Below are positions 1-7,385 of a stretch of DNA of 64,000 nucleotides, in pieces. The stretch lies in the NCBI RefSeq assembly GCF_051967035.1, contig NZ_JBQCKK010000004.1, positions 62,001-126,000 on the forward strand, given 5' to 3'. A model generated the notes under the pieces. The model was not told the origin of the DNA. It saw nothing but the letters and a program-made list of their open reading frames with translations, and did not search any database. The position numbers and the translations under genes are program-made. Every line of letters begins with the position of its first letter. The first letter of the stretch is position 1. The DNA comes from Brevibacillus sp051967035 (GTDB taxonomy: Bacteria; Bacillota; Bacilli; Brevibacillales; Brevibacillaceae).

Positions 1-256
1 CTCCCTCTCGCGCGACCTGCAACCGGTCAAAAAACCCGGCTGAAATCGGTCTTTTGTCTACTCCTACCTTACTCCCGCGGCCTGGGAAAAGCAATGGAAA
101 CATCGCTTCTACCCATGGCTGCGGCTCGCGGCTCTTCTTTCACAATCTTGCTCTCCTACTGGCAAATCCGTACGGAAATACGGTGACGACGGTATACTGG
201 GCGTACCACAGCCAGCAAGTGCTGGAAAAGCTTAGGTTTGGGAGGCGTTTGCGCAA
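1..256. other. Left-edge non-coding stretch
   Basis: I can support no gene here. Short open frames exist on both strands but lack ribosome sites and family likeness. A TATACT at 193-198 could be a -10 for the downstream repair operon, but I see no convincing -35 at the right distance. Confidence 0.4.
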
Positions 257-802
257 ATGAGGGAGAAACCATATGTACACTGGTCGAGAGTAACCGTGAG
301 AAAGGGGAGCTTGTATCTCGCCGCGACAGCCAAGGGACTCTGCTTCGTCGGCTCCCGGAACGGCTCGTTGCAGGAGCTGACCGATTGGCTCGCCCGGCGC
401 AGGCCCCGCTATGTGGCCGTGCAGGATCACGAGCTGCTCGCCCCTTATGCGGCGGAAATTCGCGAGTATTGGCAAGGGATGCGCCAGCGCTTTTCGTTCC
501 CGCTCGATCTGGAAGGCACGCCGTTTCAGCTCGCGGTCTGGGAGGCGTTGCGCCAAATTCCATACGGGCAGACGACTTCCTATTCCGCGTTTGCCGCTCA
601 AATCGCAAAGCCCGCCGCCGTCAGAGCGGTAGGTGCTGCGATCGGAGCCAATCCGCTGCTTTTGGCCGTCCCCTGTCACCGGGTCGTCGGCAAAAACGGC
701 AGCCTGACCGGGTATCGCGGCGGCCTGGACATGAAGTCGGAACTGCTCGCGCTGGAAAAAGAATGTTTCCCCAACGAAAAAACGAAGAAGGGATCAACGT
801 GA
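257..802 (+). CDS. ogt: Methylated-DNA--protein-cysteine methyltransferase
   Basis: A 181-residue suicide DNA-repair protein that transfers the alkyl group from O6-alkylguanine (and O4-alkylthymine) to its own cysteine. The PCHRV motif gives the acceptor cysteine at residue 140. It is followed by a Gly-rich stretch and the GYRGG segment typical of the family, and the DNA-binding helix region (FQLAVWEALRQIPYG) precedes it. GGGAGG at 240-245 sits 11 bases before the ATG. The stop overlaps the next start (GTGA), so the two genes are probably translationally coupled. Length and motifs are normal for Ogt/AdaB-type enzymes without an Ada regulatory domain. Confidence 0.93.
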   Translation: MREKPYVHWSRVTVRKGSLYLAATAKGLCFVGSRNGSLQELTDWLARRRPRYVAVQDHELLAPYAAEIREYWQGMRQRFSFPLDLEGTPFQLAVWEALRQIPYGQTTSYSAFAAQIAKPAAVRAVGAAIGANPLLLAVPCHRVVGKNGSLTGYRGGLDMKSELLALEKECFPNEKTKKGST

Positions 803-1617
803 ACGTCACTTTCTTTTCCAGGCAGCCAAAAACGCTGCTCCATAAAGGAAGCGGATTTTTGACCGATTACACGCATTCGCTCAATCCGTACATCGGCTGC
901 TCATTCGCCTGCTCGTACTGTTACGTGCGGCAAATGCCCGTGTCGCTGTTTCGCGGGCAAGACTGGGGGACGTGGGTCGATATCAAAACGGATGCTGCCG
1001 CTCTGCTCGCCAAAGAGCTGCAGCGGGCTAAAGCGAAAGGAACCGTCTCCATCTTCATGTCGTCGAGCACAGACCCTTACCAGCCCATTGAATATCGGGA
1101 AAAAGTGACGCGCTCCCTGCTTGCGGTCATGGTAGAGCATCCGCCCGATTTTTTGCTTGTCCAGACCCGCAGCCCGCTCGTCACCCGCGATCTGGACTTG
1201 CTGCTGCGCCTCGGACAGCGGGTACGCGTCAGCATGACGGTGGAAACCGACCTGGAGGAAATTCGCAGACATTTCTCCCCGCAGGCCCCTCCCATTCCCG
1301 CACGGCTCCGGGCACTCCGGGAGCTGGCAGCCGCAGGAGTCCCGACGCAGGTGGCGATCGCGCCTGTCTTGCCGAGCAGCGAGGCTTTTCCCGCCCTGTT
1401 GCGGCCACTGGTCAAGCGGGTTTGCCTCGATGACTTTTACATGGGCGACGGCAGCGGCGGCAAGCGGACGAAGAGAAACGGAATCCCCTCGCTTTTTGCC
1501 GAGCTGGGATTGGAGCAATGGGCGGAGCCGGACGCCTATCGGCTTGTCTACGATCGCCTGCTGCGCGTGTTCGCAGAAGACGAGCTGTTCATAAGCCAAA
1601 AAGGCTTCGCACCCTAG
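799..1617 (+). CDS. SPL-like radical SAM protein
   Basis: This 272-residue radical SAM protein starts with GTG inside the ogt stop (GTGA overlap), with a GAAGAAGGGA ribosome site just upstream. The cluster-binding CxxxCxxC is visible as C34, C38 and C41 in YIGCSFACSYCY. The SSSTDPYQPIE and TVETDLEEIR segments are typical of the family that includes spore photoproduct lyase-like and Rv2578c-like proteins. The exact substrate is unknown. Coupling to ogt suggests nucleic-acid repair or modification, which is inference. An upstream in-frame extension to 238 was rejected because it only overlaps ogt. Confidence 0.8.
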   Translation: MNVTFFSRQPKTLLHKGSGFLTDYTHSLNPYIGCSFACSYCYVRQMPVSLFRGQDWGTWVDIKTDAAALLAKELQRAKAKGTVSIFMSSSTDPYQPIEYREKVTRSLLAVMVEHPPDFLLVQTRSPLVTRDLDLLLRLGQRVRVSMTVETDLEEIRRHFSPQAPPIPARLRALRELAAAGVPTQVAIAPVLPSSEAFPALLRPLVKRVCLDDFYMGDGSGGKRTKRNGIPSLFAELGLEQWAEPDAYRLVYDRLLRVFAEDELFISQKGFAP

Positions 1618-1715
1618 GCCCGCACAGAACCCCTCCGCGCATTGGCATCTGTGGCGGATTGTGATATCGTCAAGCCATAGACAACTGTCATTCCAATCAG
1701 AAGTGAGGAATTGCA

Positions 1716-2423
1716 TTGACCATTACCATCTTGTTGTTTGCCGGACTGGCCGAGCGGGCACATACTCGCGAGATCCGGCTGACTTTGCCGGAGCCAGCAA
1801 CCGTTCGCGACCTGCTGCAAGCAGTGAAAGCGCAGTATCCGGCTCTCGCGCCGCTTGTCGACAGCTGTTTTGTCTCCCTGAATCACGAGTACGCTGCTCC
1901 TGATCGCGTTATCAGCCCGGAAGACGAAATCGCCCTCCTGCCTCCTGTCAGCGGCGGCGAAGAAGTACCTCGCTTTGCGATTACCCGGGAGCCGCTGTCT
2001 GCGGACAAGCTTGTCAGGCTGGTGAGCAACCCGCATGCGGGCGCGATCCTGACGTTTGTCGGAACCGTTCGCGAATTTACGCACGGACAGCGCACGGTCT
2101 ACCTGTCCTATGAAGCGTACGAACCGATGGCTGTAGAAAAAATGAAGCAGGTGGCTGCCGAGATCGAGCAGCGCTGGCCCGGCGCCCAGGTCGCCATGCA
2201 CCACCGCATCGGCGACCTGGCCGCAGAGGAGATCGCCGTCGTCGTCGCAGTGGCAACGGCGCACCGCAACGAGTCTTTTGAAGCCGGCCGTTACGCCATC
2301 GAAAGGCTAAAGCAAATCGTCCCCATCTGGAAAAAAGAGATCTGGGAGGACGGCAGCGAATGGAAGGGCCATCAGCAGGGCCCTTGGAATCCGCTTGCGG
2401 CGTACGAAGGAAAGGAGGAGTAA
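1716..2423 (+). CDS. moaDE: Molybdopterin synthase, MoaD-MoaE fusion
   Basis: A 235-residue fusion of both molybdopterin synthase subunits. Residues 1-81 are MoaD, a ubiquitin-fold sulfur carrier ending in the diagnostic Gly-Gly at 80-81. Residues from about 86 on are MoaE, with the C-terminal lysine/tryptophan active-site segment (WKKEIWEDGSEW). The enzyme inserts two sulfurs into precursor Z to make molybdopterin. The start is TTG, 8 bases after AAGTGAGG (1701-1708). The sulfur-carrying Gly-Gly must be a free C terminus to work, so the fusion is expected to be cleaved, as reported for mycobacterial MoaX. It precedes the matching activating enzyme, with only 5 bases between stop and start. 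Confidence 0.88.
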   Translation: MTITILLFAGLAERAHTREIRLTLPEPATVRDLLQAVKAQYPALAPLVDSCFVSLNHEYAAPDRVISPEDEIALLPPVSGGEEVPRFAITREPLSADKLVRLVSNPHAGAILTFVGTVREFTHGQRTVYLSYEAYEPMAVEKMKQVAAEIEQRWPGAQVAMHHRIGDLAAEEIAVVVAVATAHRNESFEAGRYAIERLKQIVPIWKKEIWEDGSEWKGHQQGPWNPLAAYEGKEE

Positions 2424-2428
2424 CCGCT

Positions 2429-3454
2429 TTGGATACACGTTATTCCCGCCAGATTCTGTTTCATCCGATCGGGCGGAGCGGACAGGAAAAACTGTTGCAA
2501 AGCCGCGTCGCCATCGTCGGGATGGGGGCGCTCGGCACGGTGCTGTCCAATCATATGGTTCGCGCCGGAGTAGGCTTTGTTCGCCTCATTGACCGCGATT
2601 TCGTCGAGCCGAGCAACCTGCAGCGGCAAATGCTCTACGACGAGTCAGACGCCGCCCAGCATTTGCCAAAAGCCATCGCGGCGCATGCCAAGCTGACGAA
2701 AATCAACTCGGAGGTCACGATTGAACCGATCGTCGCCGATCTGTCTGCCTACAACGCCGAGGAGCTTTTGCGCGACGTCGATCTCGTGCTGGATGCCACC
2801 GACAACTTTCAGGTGCGCTATCTGGTCAACGACGTGTGCGTGAAGCACGGAATTCCCTGGGTGTACGGCGGCGCGGTGAGCGCGACGGGCACGTTTACGA
2901 CCATCCGCCCCGGCGTCACGCCATGTTTGCGCTGCCTGTTCCCCGAGGCGCCGAATCCGGGGGAAATGCCGACCTGCGATACCGCGGGGGTCATCGGTCC
3001 GATCATCCATATCGTCGCTTCCTATCAGGCGACGGAAGCGTTCAAGCTGCTGGTCGGGGCAACGGATGCGCTCAATCCGAACCTGGAGCATTTTGAAATC
3101 TGGCAAAATCGCCATCAGCAAATCAAGGTGGCAAATGCCCGGCGCAGCGATTGTCCGACATGCGGCAAGCATGAGTATGCGTTTTTGCAGCCGGAGACAC
3201 TGGAGGGACAAGCGGTTTCGCTCTGCGGGCGAAACACGGTGCAAATCTCGCCGGGCGCTTCTGCCACTCTCGATCTGGACGCCCTGGCAGAGCGACTTGC
3301 TCCGCTCGGGGAGCTGGAGCAAAACAAATTTTTGCTCCGCTTTCATGTCGATTCGTACACGCTCGTCGCCTTCCCGGACGGACGCGTGCTCGTCCAGGGA
3401 ACGGATGAGCTCAGCGTGGCCCGTTCGCTGCATGCGAAGTACATTGGGGCGTAG
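2429..3454 (+). CDS. moeB: MoeB/ThiF-family adenylyltransferase
   Basis: This 341-residue E1-like enzyme adenylates the C-terminal glycine of a ubiquitin-fold sulfur carrier. It has the nucleotide loop GMGALG (31-36), the conserved R/D region (DRDFVEPSNLQRQ), the catalytic-loop cysteine at 183 (TCDTAGVIGP) and two CxxC zinc pairs (C166/C169 and C242/C245). The start is TTG at 2429, 8 bases after AAAGGAGGAG (2411-2420); the longer upstream frame overlaps moaDE. Position directly after moaDE argues for MoeB over ThiF. The C-terminal ~90 residues extend past the core MoeB fold. The gene ends at a hairpin shared with the convergent kinase gene. Confidence 0.85.
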   Translation: MDTRYSRQILFHPIGRSGQEKLLQSRVAIVGMGALGTVLSNHMVRAGVGFVRLIDRDFVEPSNLQRQMLYDESDAAQHLPKAIAAHAKLTKINSEVTIEPIVADLSAYNAEELLRDVDLVLDATDNFQVRYLVNDVCVKHGIPWVYGGAVSATGTFTTIRPGVTPCLRCLFPEAPNPGEMPTCDTAGVIGPIIHIVASYQATEAFKLLVGATDALNPNLEHFEIWQNRHQQIKVANARRSDCPTCGKHEYAFLQPETLEGQAVSLCGRNTVQISPGASATLDLDALAERLAPLGELEQNKFLLRFHVDSYTLVAFPDGRVLVQGTDELSVARSLHAKYIGA

Positions 3455-3490
3455 ACGAAAACCGCGCAAACCAACCATTGCCCATGCGAA

Positions 3491-3525
3491 CAAGACCTTG
3501 AGGGTTGTCGGTCCTCAAGGTCTTG
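3491..3525. terminator. Bidirectional hairpin between moeB and the kinase gene
   Basis: A perfect 13-base inverted repeat (CAAGACCTTGAGG at 3491-3503 and its complement at 3513-3525) surrounds a 9-base loop. The right arm overlaps the stop and last codons of the minus-strand histidine kinase gene. There is no long T run, so termination strength is uncertain. Confidence 0.65.
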
Positions 3526-4624
3526 TCTCATGATAGCCCCCCATCCACGTAACCGTAAACGTCGTCCCCCGCCCCTGCTCGCTTTGCACGGAGATCGTCG
3601 CCTGATGCAGATCGAGAATTTTTTTCACGATCGACAGCCCGAGACCGCTGCCGCCCTTGGCGCGGTTGCGCGACTTGTCTTCCTTGAAAAAGCGTTCAAA
3701 AATCCGCTCCAGATTTTCCTTTGCGATCCCGATGCCCGTATCGGAAATTTGCACCTGCACGCCCCCGGCAAGCGCGCGCAGCTTGACGCTGATTGTGCCG
3801 CCCGGCTCCGTGAACTTGATGCTGTTGCTGAGCAGGTTGTTCCACACCTGGCTCATCATGTCTTCGTCTGCGACGATTTCCGCTTTTTCCAGCTCGATCT
3901 CCATTTCGATCTCTTTTTCCAGCCAGAGCGGCTCACAGGCCAAAATGATGTTGCGCAGCTGGTGGTCCAGCCGATAGCGCTTGCGCTCGACCGGATGGTG
4001 CCTGCCTTCCAGCGCCGTGAGCTTCAGCAGATTGTCGCTGATTTTGGACAGACGCTTGCTCTCCGTCTCAATGATCTCCAGATAGTGCCGACGCTCCGCC
4101 AGGCTCAGGCTCTCGTTTTGCAGGGCGCGGGCAAATCCGCTGATCGAGGTCAGCGGCGACTGGATTTCGTGGGAAACGTTGGAGATGAACTCCTGGCGCA
4201 TCTGCTCCATCGCCTGCAACTGCTCGGCCATATGGTTGATGCCCTCCACCAGCTGCCCCCATTGACGCTCCATTTTCACATCCAGGTTGACGTTGAAGTC
4301 GCCCTTGGCGATGCGCCTCAAGGCGTCCATGAGCATCTGAAACAATTCGACATGCCGCGGGCGGATAAAGTGGGAGAACGTGAAGCCGGCGAGAATAAAA
4401 AAGAAAAAGCTCGCGACAGTGTGGACCAGCGCCTGCACAAAATCGCCCGGCGCAAGCCCCGTAAAGCGGTAAAAGACGACTGCGCTCCAGTAAGCCGCTG
4501 CCCCGCAGGCGATCAGCAGAGCAACGATCCCGACCGTCGCAAAAAGCTTCCACCCGATGTGCTTGTGCAACGGCAGCTCTCGCCTTTGTTTGTGCCTTGG
4601 CTGTTGATCTGGCGTTCTGCTCAT
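3515..4624 (-). CDS. Sensor histidine kinase, short-loop type
   Basis: A 369-residue membrane kinase. Two hydrophobic segments (about 24-50 and 63-85) are separated by a short loop, then come a HAMP-like region (86-140), the H-box with H152 (SNVSHEIQSPL), an N-box (NNLLSNSIKF), DTGIGI and GGSGLGL ATP-site glycines. It lacks a large outside sensor domain, so it may sense at or in the membrane or rely on the linked exporter. Its ATG overlaps the response-regulator stop (ATGA). The kinase, regulator and ABC exporter form one operon. An HssS assignment would rest on the regulator and the promoter box only, because canonical HssS has a large extracytoplasmic domain. Confidence 0.88.
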   Translation of the reverse strand: MSRTPDQQPRHKQRRELPLHKHIGWKLFATVGIVALLIACGAAAYWSAVVFYRFTGLAPGDFVQALVHTVASFFFFILAGFTFSHFIRPRHVELFQMLMDALRRIAKGDFNVNLDVKMERQWGQLVEGINHMAEQLQAMEQMRQEFISNVSHEIQSPLTSISGFARALQNESLSLAERRHYLEIIETESKRLSKISDNLLKLTALEGRHHPVERKRYRLDHQLRNIILACEPLWLEKEIEMEIELEKAEIVADEDMMSQVWNNLLSNSIKFTEPGGTISVKLRALAGGVQVQISDTGIGIAKENLERIFERFFKEDKSRNRAKGGSGLGLSIVKKILDLHQATISVQSEQGRGTTFTVTWMGGYHETRP

Positions 4625-5295
4625 TTGTCTACCTCCAGGCGGTAGCCGAGTCCGCGCACGGTGCGAATCCGAAAGCCGTACTCCCCTTCCGGAAAGCGCT
4701 CCCGCAAGCGGTTGATATGCACGTCAACCGTCCGCTCGTTGCCTTCAAAGTCGAAGCCCCAGATTTGCTCGATCAGCTGCTCTCGCGGGATCGTTTGGCC
4801 CGGGTAGCTTGCGAGTTTGAACAATAGCTCGAACTCTTTTAACGGAATCGTCCACGAACGGTTGTCCTGCACGATCTCAAACGTTTTGCGATCGAGCTGC
4901 AACCGTCCCGCCTGTACTTTGTGCGACGCTGCGATCTTGTAGCGTTTGAGCAGCGCCTTTACCCGCACCACCAGCTCCGCAGGCTCAAACGGCTTGACGA
5001 GGTAGTCGTCCGTCCCCAGTTCGAACCCTTTGATTTTTTGCGCCGTCTCGCCCTTGGCCGTCAGCATGAGCAGCGGGATATCGTAATGCGCGCGCAGCTG
5101 CCGACACAGCTCCCAGCCATCCATCTGCGGCATCATGATGTCGAGCACGACCAGGTCCGCACCGGACGACTCCATTTTTTCCAGCGCCTCGACCCCGTTC
5201 TCCGCCTCGACGGTTTCGAACCCGTCGTTATGCAAAAAGACGCGCACCAGTTCGCGAATGTGCGGGTCGTCATCCACGATCATGATTCTGGTCAT
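4621..5295 (-). CDS. OmpR-family response regulator, HssR-like
   Basis: A 224-residue regulator with an N-terminal receiver domain (acidic pocket D8-D10, phospho-acceptor D52, T79, K101) and a C-terminal winged helix (roughly 130-224). From memory, the effector region (PLKEFELLFKLASYPGQ, REQLIEQIWGFDFEGNERTVDVHI) is close to HssR, the heme-stress regulator of Staphylococcus and Bacillus. It overlaps the exporter upstream and the kinase downstream, both through ATGA. A direct repeat resembling the HssR box lies upstream of the operon. The heme link is inference; another lipophilic signal is possible. Confidence 0.85.
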   Translation of the reverse strand: MTRIMIVDDDPHIRELVRVFLHNDGFETVEAENGVEALEKMESSGADLVVLDIMMPQMDGWELCRQLRAHYDIPLLMLTAKGETAQKIKGFELGTDDYLVKPFEPAELVVRVKALLKRYKIAASHKVQAGRLQLDRKTFEIVQDNRSWTIPLKEFELLFKLASYPGQTIPREQLIEQIWGFDFEGNERTVDVHINRLRERFPEGEYGFRIRTVRGLGYRLEVDK

Positions 5296-7073
5296 GTCCT
5301 CAGCATCCTTTCTGTCCCTTCTGTTCTCAGCAATTGCTGGCTGGCCAGCTCCCGGTACATGTCGTGCGATTCAAACAGCTGCTCGTGCGTCCCTATGCCC
5401 GTAACTTTTCCTTTTTCCAAAAAGATGATCTGGTCCGCGTCCACCACAGTCGACAGCCGATGCGCAATGACGATCGTCGTGCGTCCCTTCATGAGGTTTT
5501 GCAGCGCTTTTTGCACGATGATTTCCGATTTGCTGTCGAGGCTGGCCGTCGCCTCGTCGAGCATCAAAATGTGCGGATCGCGCAGCAGGGCGCGGGCGAT
5601 GCCGATGCGCTGGCGCTGTCCGCCGGAGAGCTTGACGCCCCGCTCGCCCACCTGCGTCTCGTAGCCGTCCGGCAGTTCGGCGATGAACGGATCTGCGTAC
5701 GCCATGGCAGCAGCCCGCTTTACTTCTGCCTCCGTCACCTCGCGGGAGATGCCGTAGCAGATGTTTTCCCGGATCGTGCCGGCGATCAGCGGGCTTTCTT
5801 GTGAAACATAGCCGATTTGGCTGCGCCAGGACGCCAGGGAAAACGTGTCGATCGGGTCGCTGCCCAGCCTGATGACGCCGCTTTGCGGCTTGTAAAAGCG
5901 CTCGATCAGGGCAAACAAGGTCGTTTTGCCGCTGCCGCTAGGCCCGACGATCGCACTTACCTTCCCGGCCGGGATCGTGAAGCTGACGTCTTCGAGAATG
6001 GGTTCCCCGTTTTCATAGGCAAAGCTCACGTTCTCCACCACAAGCGGCAAGGCGGCATTTTGCACCGTCCGTCCGCTCTGATGATCCTCCTCCGGCTCCT
6101 CCAGTGTCGCAATGATTCGCTCTGTCGCGCCCATCGCTTTTTGCAGCTGGGTGAAAAATTGGGTGAATTGCCCCATCGGCATGATGATTTGCACCAGGTA
6201 CAAAATAAAGGCCACAAGCTCACCAGCGGAGAGAGCTCCCGACGCCACGCGCATTCCGCCGTAGCCCATAATGACGACGAGTAACACCATCAGCACAAAC
6301 GAAATCAATGGCGCGATCATCGCCTGTACCTGGCCTTCCTTCAAGCCGAAGCGAAGCAGGTTGGCAATCCCTTTTTTCCCTGCCTCGTACTCGTGCGGCT
6401 CCGCATTCGACGCCTTGACGAGCCGCACTTCCGACAATACCTGATTCATGATCGTCGTAAAACGCGCCGTCTCATCCTGTAGCCCCTTGGAAATCTTGTA
6501 CATCTGTCTGCCCAGTGGCATGAGAATGGCCGCCGAGAGCGGAACGGCGATGAGCATCACGAGCGTCATCTGCCAGTCCAGGTAAAGCAGAGTGGCCACG
6601 GAGCCGATAATCGCGATGATGCCGGTAAAAAAGTTGGCGAGATGGTCGCTGATGAGTCCTTTGACGACGCCTGTGTCGTTCGTCATCCGGCTGATCGTCT
6701 CTCCTGTCCGATGGTTGTCGTAATAGGAGACAGGCAGGACGAGCAGCTTTTTCCACAACCGGTCCCGCAGAGCTGCGACGATGCTCTGGCCGACGTGGTT
6801 GAGCAAGTAAATGGACAGTCCGCTGGCAATAGCCTGCGCGATGAACGCGACCAGCAGAAGCACGATTTGACCCTGACTGATCGAGGAGAGCGTGAAGCTG
6901 TCCACCAGGTCTCTCGTAAACAGGGGAACGGCCAGGCTGACCAGTGTCGTGGCCACGCTCATGAACAGCGCCACCCCGATTTTCAGCTTGGACGGCTTGG
7001 TCTGCCTGATTAATTGAAAAAACGGGCGCCAATTGCCCAGTGTTGCCCGCTTGTCGTCAGGTTGTGCTCTCAT
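5292..7073 (-). CDS. ABC exporter, fused permease and ATPase
   Basis: A 593-residue half-transporter of the ABCB/MsbA type. The six-helix membrane domain covers about 30-320 and the ATPase domain about 340-593, with Walker A GPSGSGKTT at 377-385, the signature LSGGQ and Walker B ending in LMLDEA (catalytic Glu present). It should work as a homodimer and export a hydrophobic compound. It is the first gene of the exporter-regulator-kinase operon, and AAGGAGGA precedes the ATG. In known HssRS systems the partner exporter is HrtAB, which has a different architecture, so this would be a replacement if the heme hypothesis holds. Confidence 0.88.
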   Translation of the reverse strand: MRAQPDDKRATLGNWRPFFQLIRQTKPSKLKIGVALFMSVATTLVSLAVPLFTRDLVDSFTLSSISQGQIVLLLVAFIAQAIASGLSIYLLNHVGQSIVAALRDRLWKKLLVLPVSYYDNHRTGETISRMTNDTGVVKGLISDHLANFFTGIIAIIGSVATLLYLDWQMTLVMLIAVPLSAAILMPLGRQMYKISKGLQDETARFTTIMNQVLSEVRLVKASNAEPHEYEAGKKGIANLLRFGLKEGQVQAMIAPLISFVLMVLLVVIMGYGGMRVASGALSAGELVAFILYLVQIIMPMGQFTQFFTQLQKAMGATERIIATLEEPEEDHQSGRTVQNAALPLVVENVSFAYENGEPILEDVSFTIPAGKVSAIVGPSGSGKTTLFALIERFYKPQSGVIRLGSDPIDTFSLASWRSQIGYVSQESPLIAGTIRENICYGISREVTEAEVKRAAAMAYADPFIAELPDGYETQVGERGVKLSGGQRQRIGIARALLRDPHILMLDEATASLDSKSEIIVQKALQNLMKGRTTIVIAHRLSTVVDADQIIFLEKGKVTGIGTHEQLFESHDMYRELASQQLLRTEGTERMLRT

Positions 7074-7155
7074 CTATTTTCCTCCTTCTTTCTATACGTA
7101 GGCGCGTTTTCTTTCTTCTGCCCCTTTTTTGCTGACAAGAGAACCATAGCGAATG

Positions 7156-7175
7156 AATGTAAACGAAATATAAAC
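7156..7175 (-). promoter_or_regulatory. Direct repeat resembling the HssR box
   Basis: Read on the minus strand, two 9-base direct repeats GTTTATATT and GTTTACATT are spaced by 2 bases. The published staphylococcal HssR box is GTTCATATT repeated with a 2-base gap, so the repeats differ from it at one and two positions. The repeat lies about 83 bases upstream of the exporter start. A weak TATGGT follows 9 bases later, fitting an activator-dependent promoter. Confidence 0.5.
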
Positions 7176-7282
7176 GGGATAATACATGAAGTCTGGATTT
7201 TTTTCCTTCATTAAATACAGAGGCATACAAGCAGGTCTATTTTTTCTCCCATGATTTTTGTATATAAATGATGAATTTGGGG

Positions 7283-7311
7283 TAGAAGACGAGCAACAAA
7301 TCGAGTATAAT
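7283..7311 (+). promoter_or_regulatory. Probable aconitase promoter
   Basis: A perfect TATAAT at 7306-7311 has only a weak -35 (TAGAAG at 7283-7288) 17 bases upstream. It lies about 75 bases before the aconitase start. The weak -35 suggests regulation, but I could not identify a CcpC or CodY site by eye. Confidence 0.45.
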
Positions 7312-7385
7312 AAATGCGTAATAAGAGAAACGAAACCGCGTTTCACCAGACGAAACCCCAAGTGACAATAGGGAGGTTGTATACA

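Larger units (their letters stand above)
7074..7385. other. AT-rich divergent promoter region
   Basis: This 312-base gap separates the divergently transcribed exporter operon and aconitase gene. It is much more AT-rich than the flanking genes. It holds the HssR-like direct repeat (7156-7175, facing the exporter) and a TATAAT (7306-7311, facing aconitase). I see no small gene in it. Confidence 0.6.

Noticed and set aside
54..260. 68-codon plus-strand open frame at the left edge
   Set aside because: No ribosome site and no family likeness; the sequence does not look coding.
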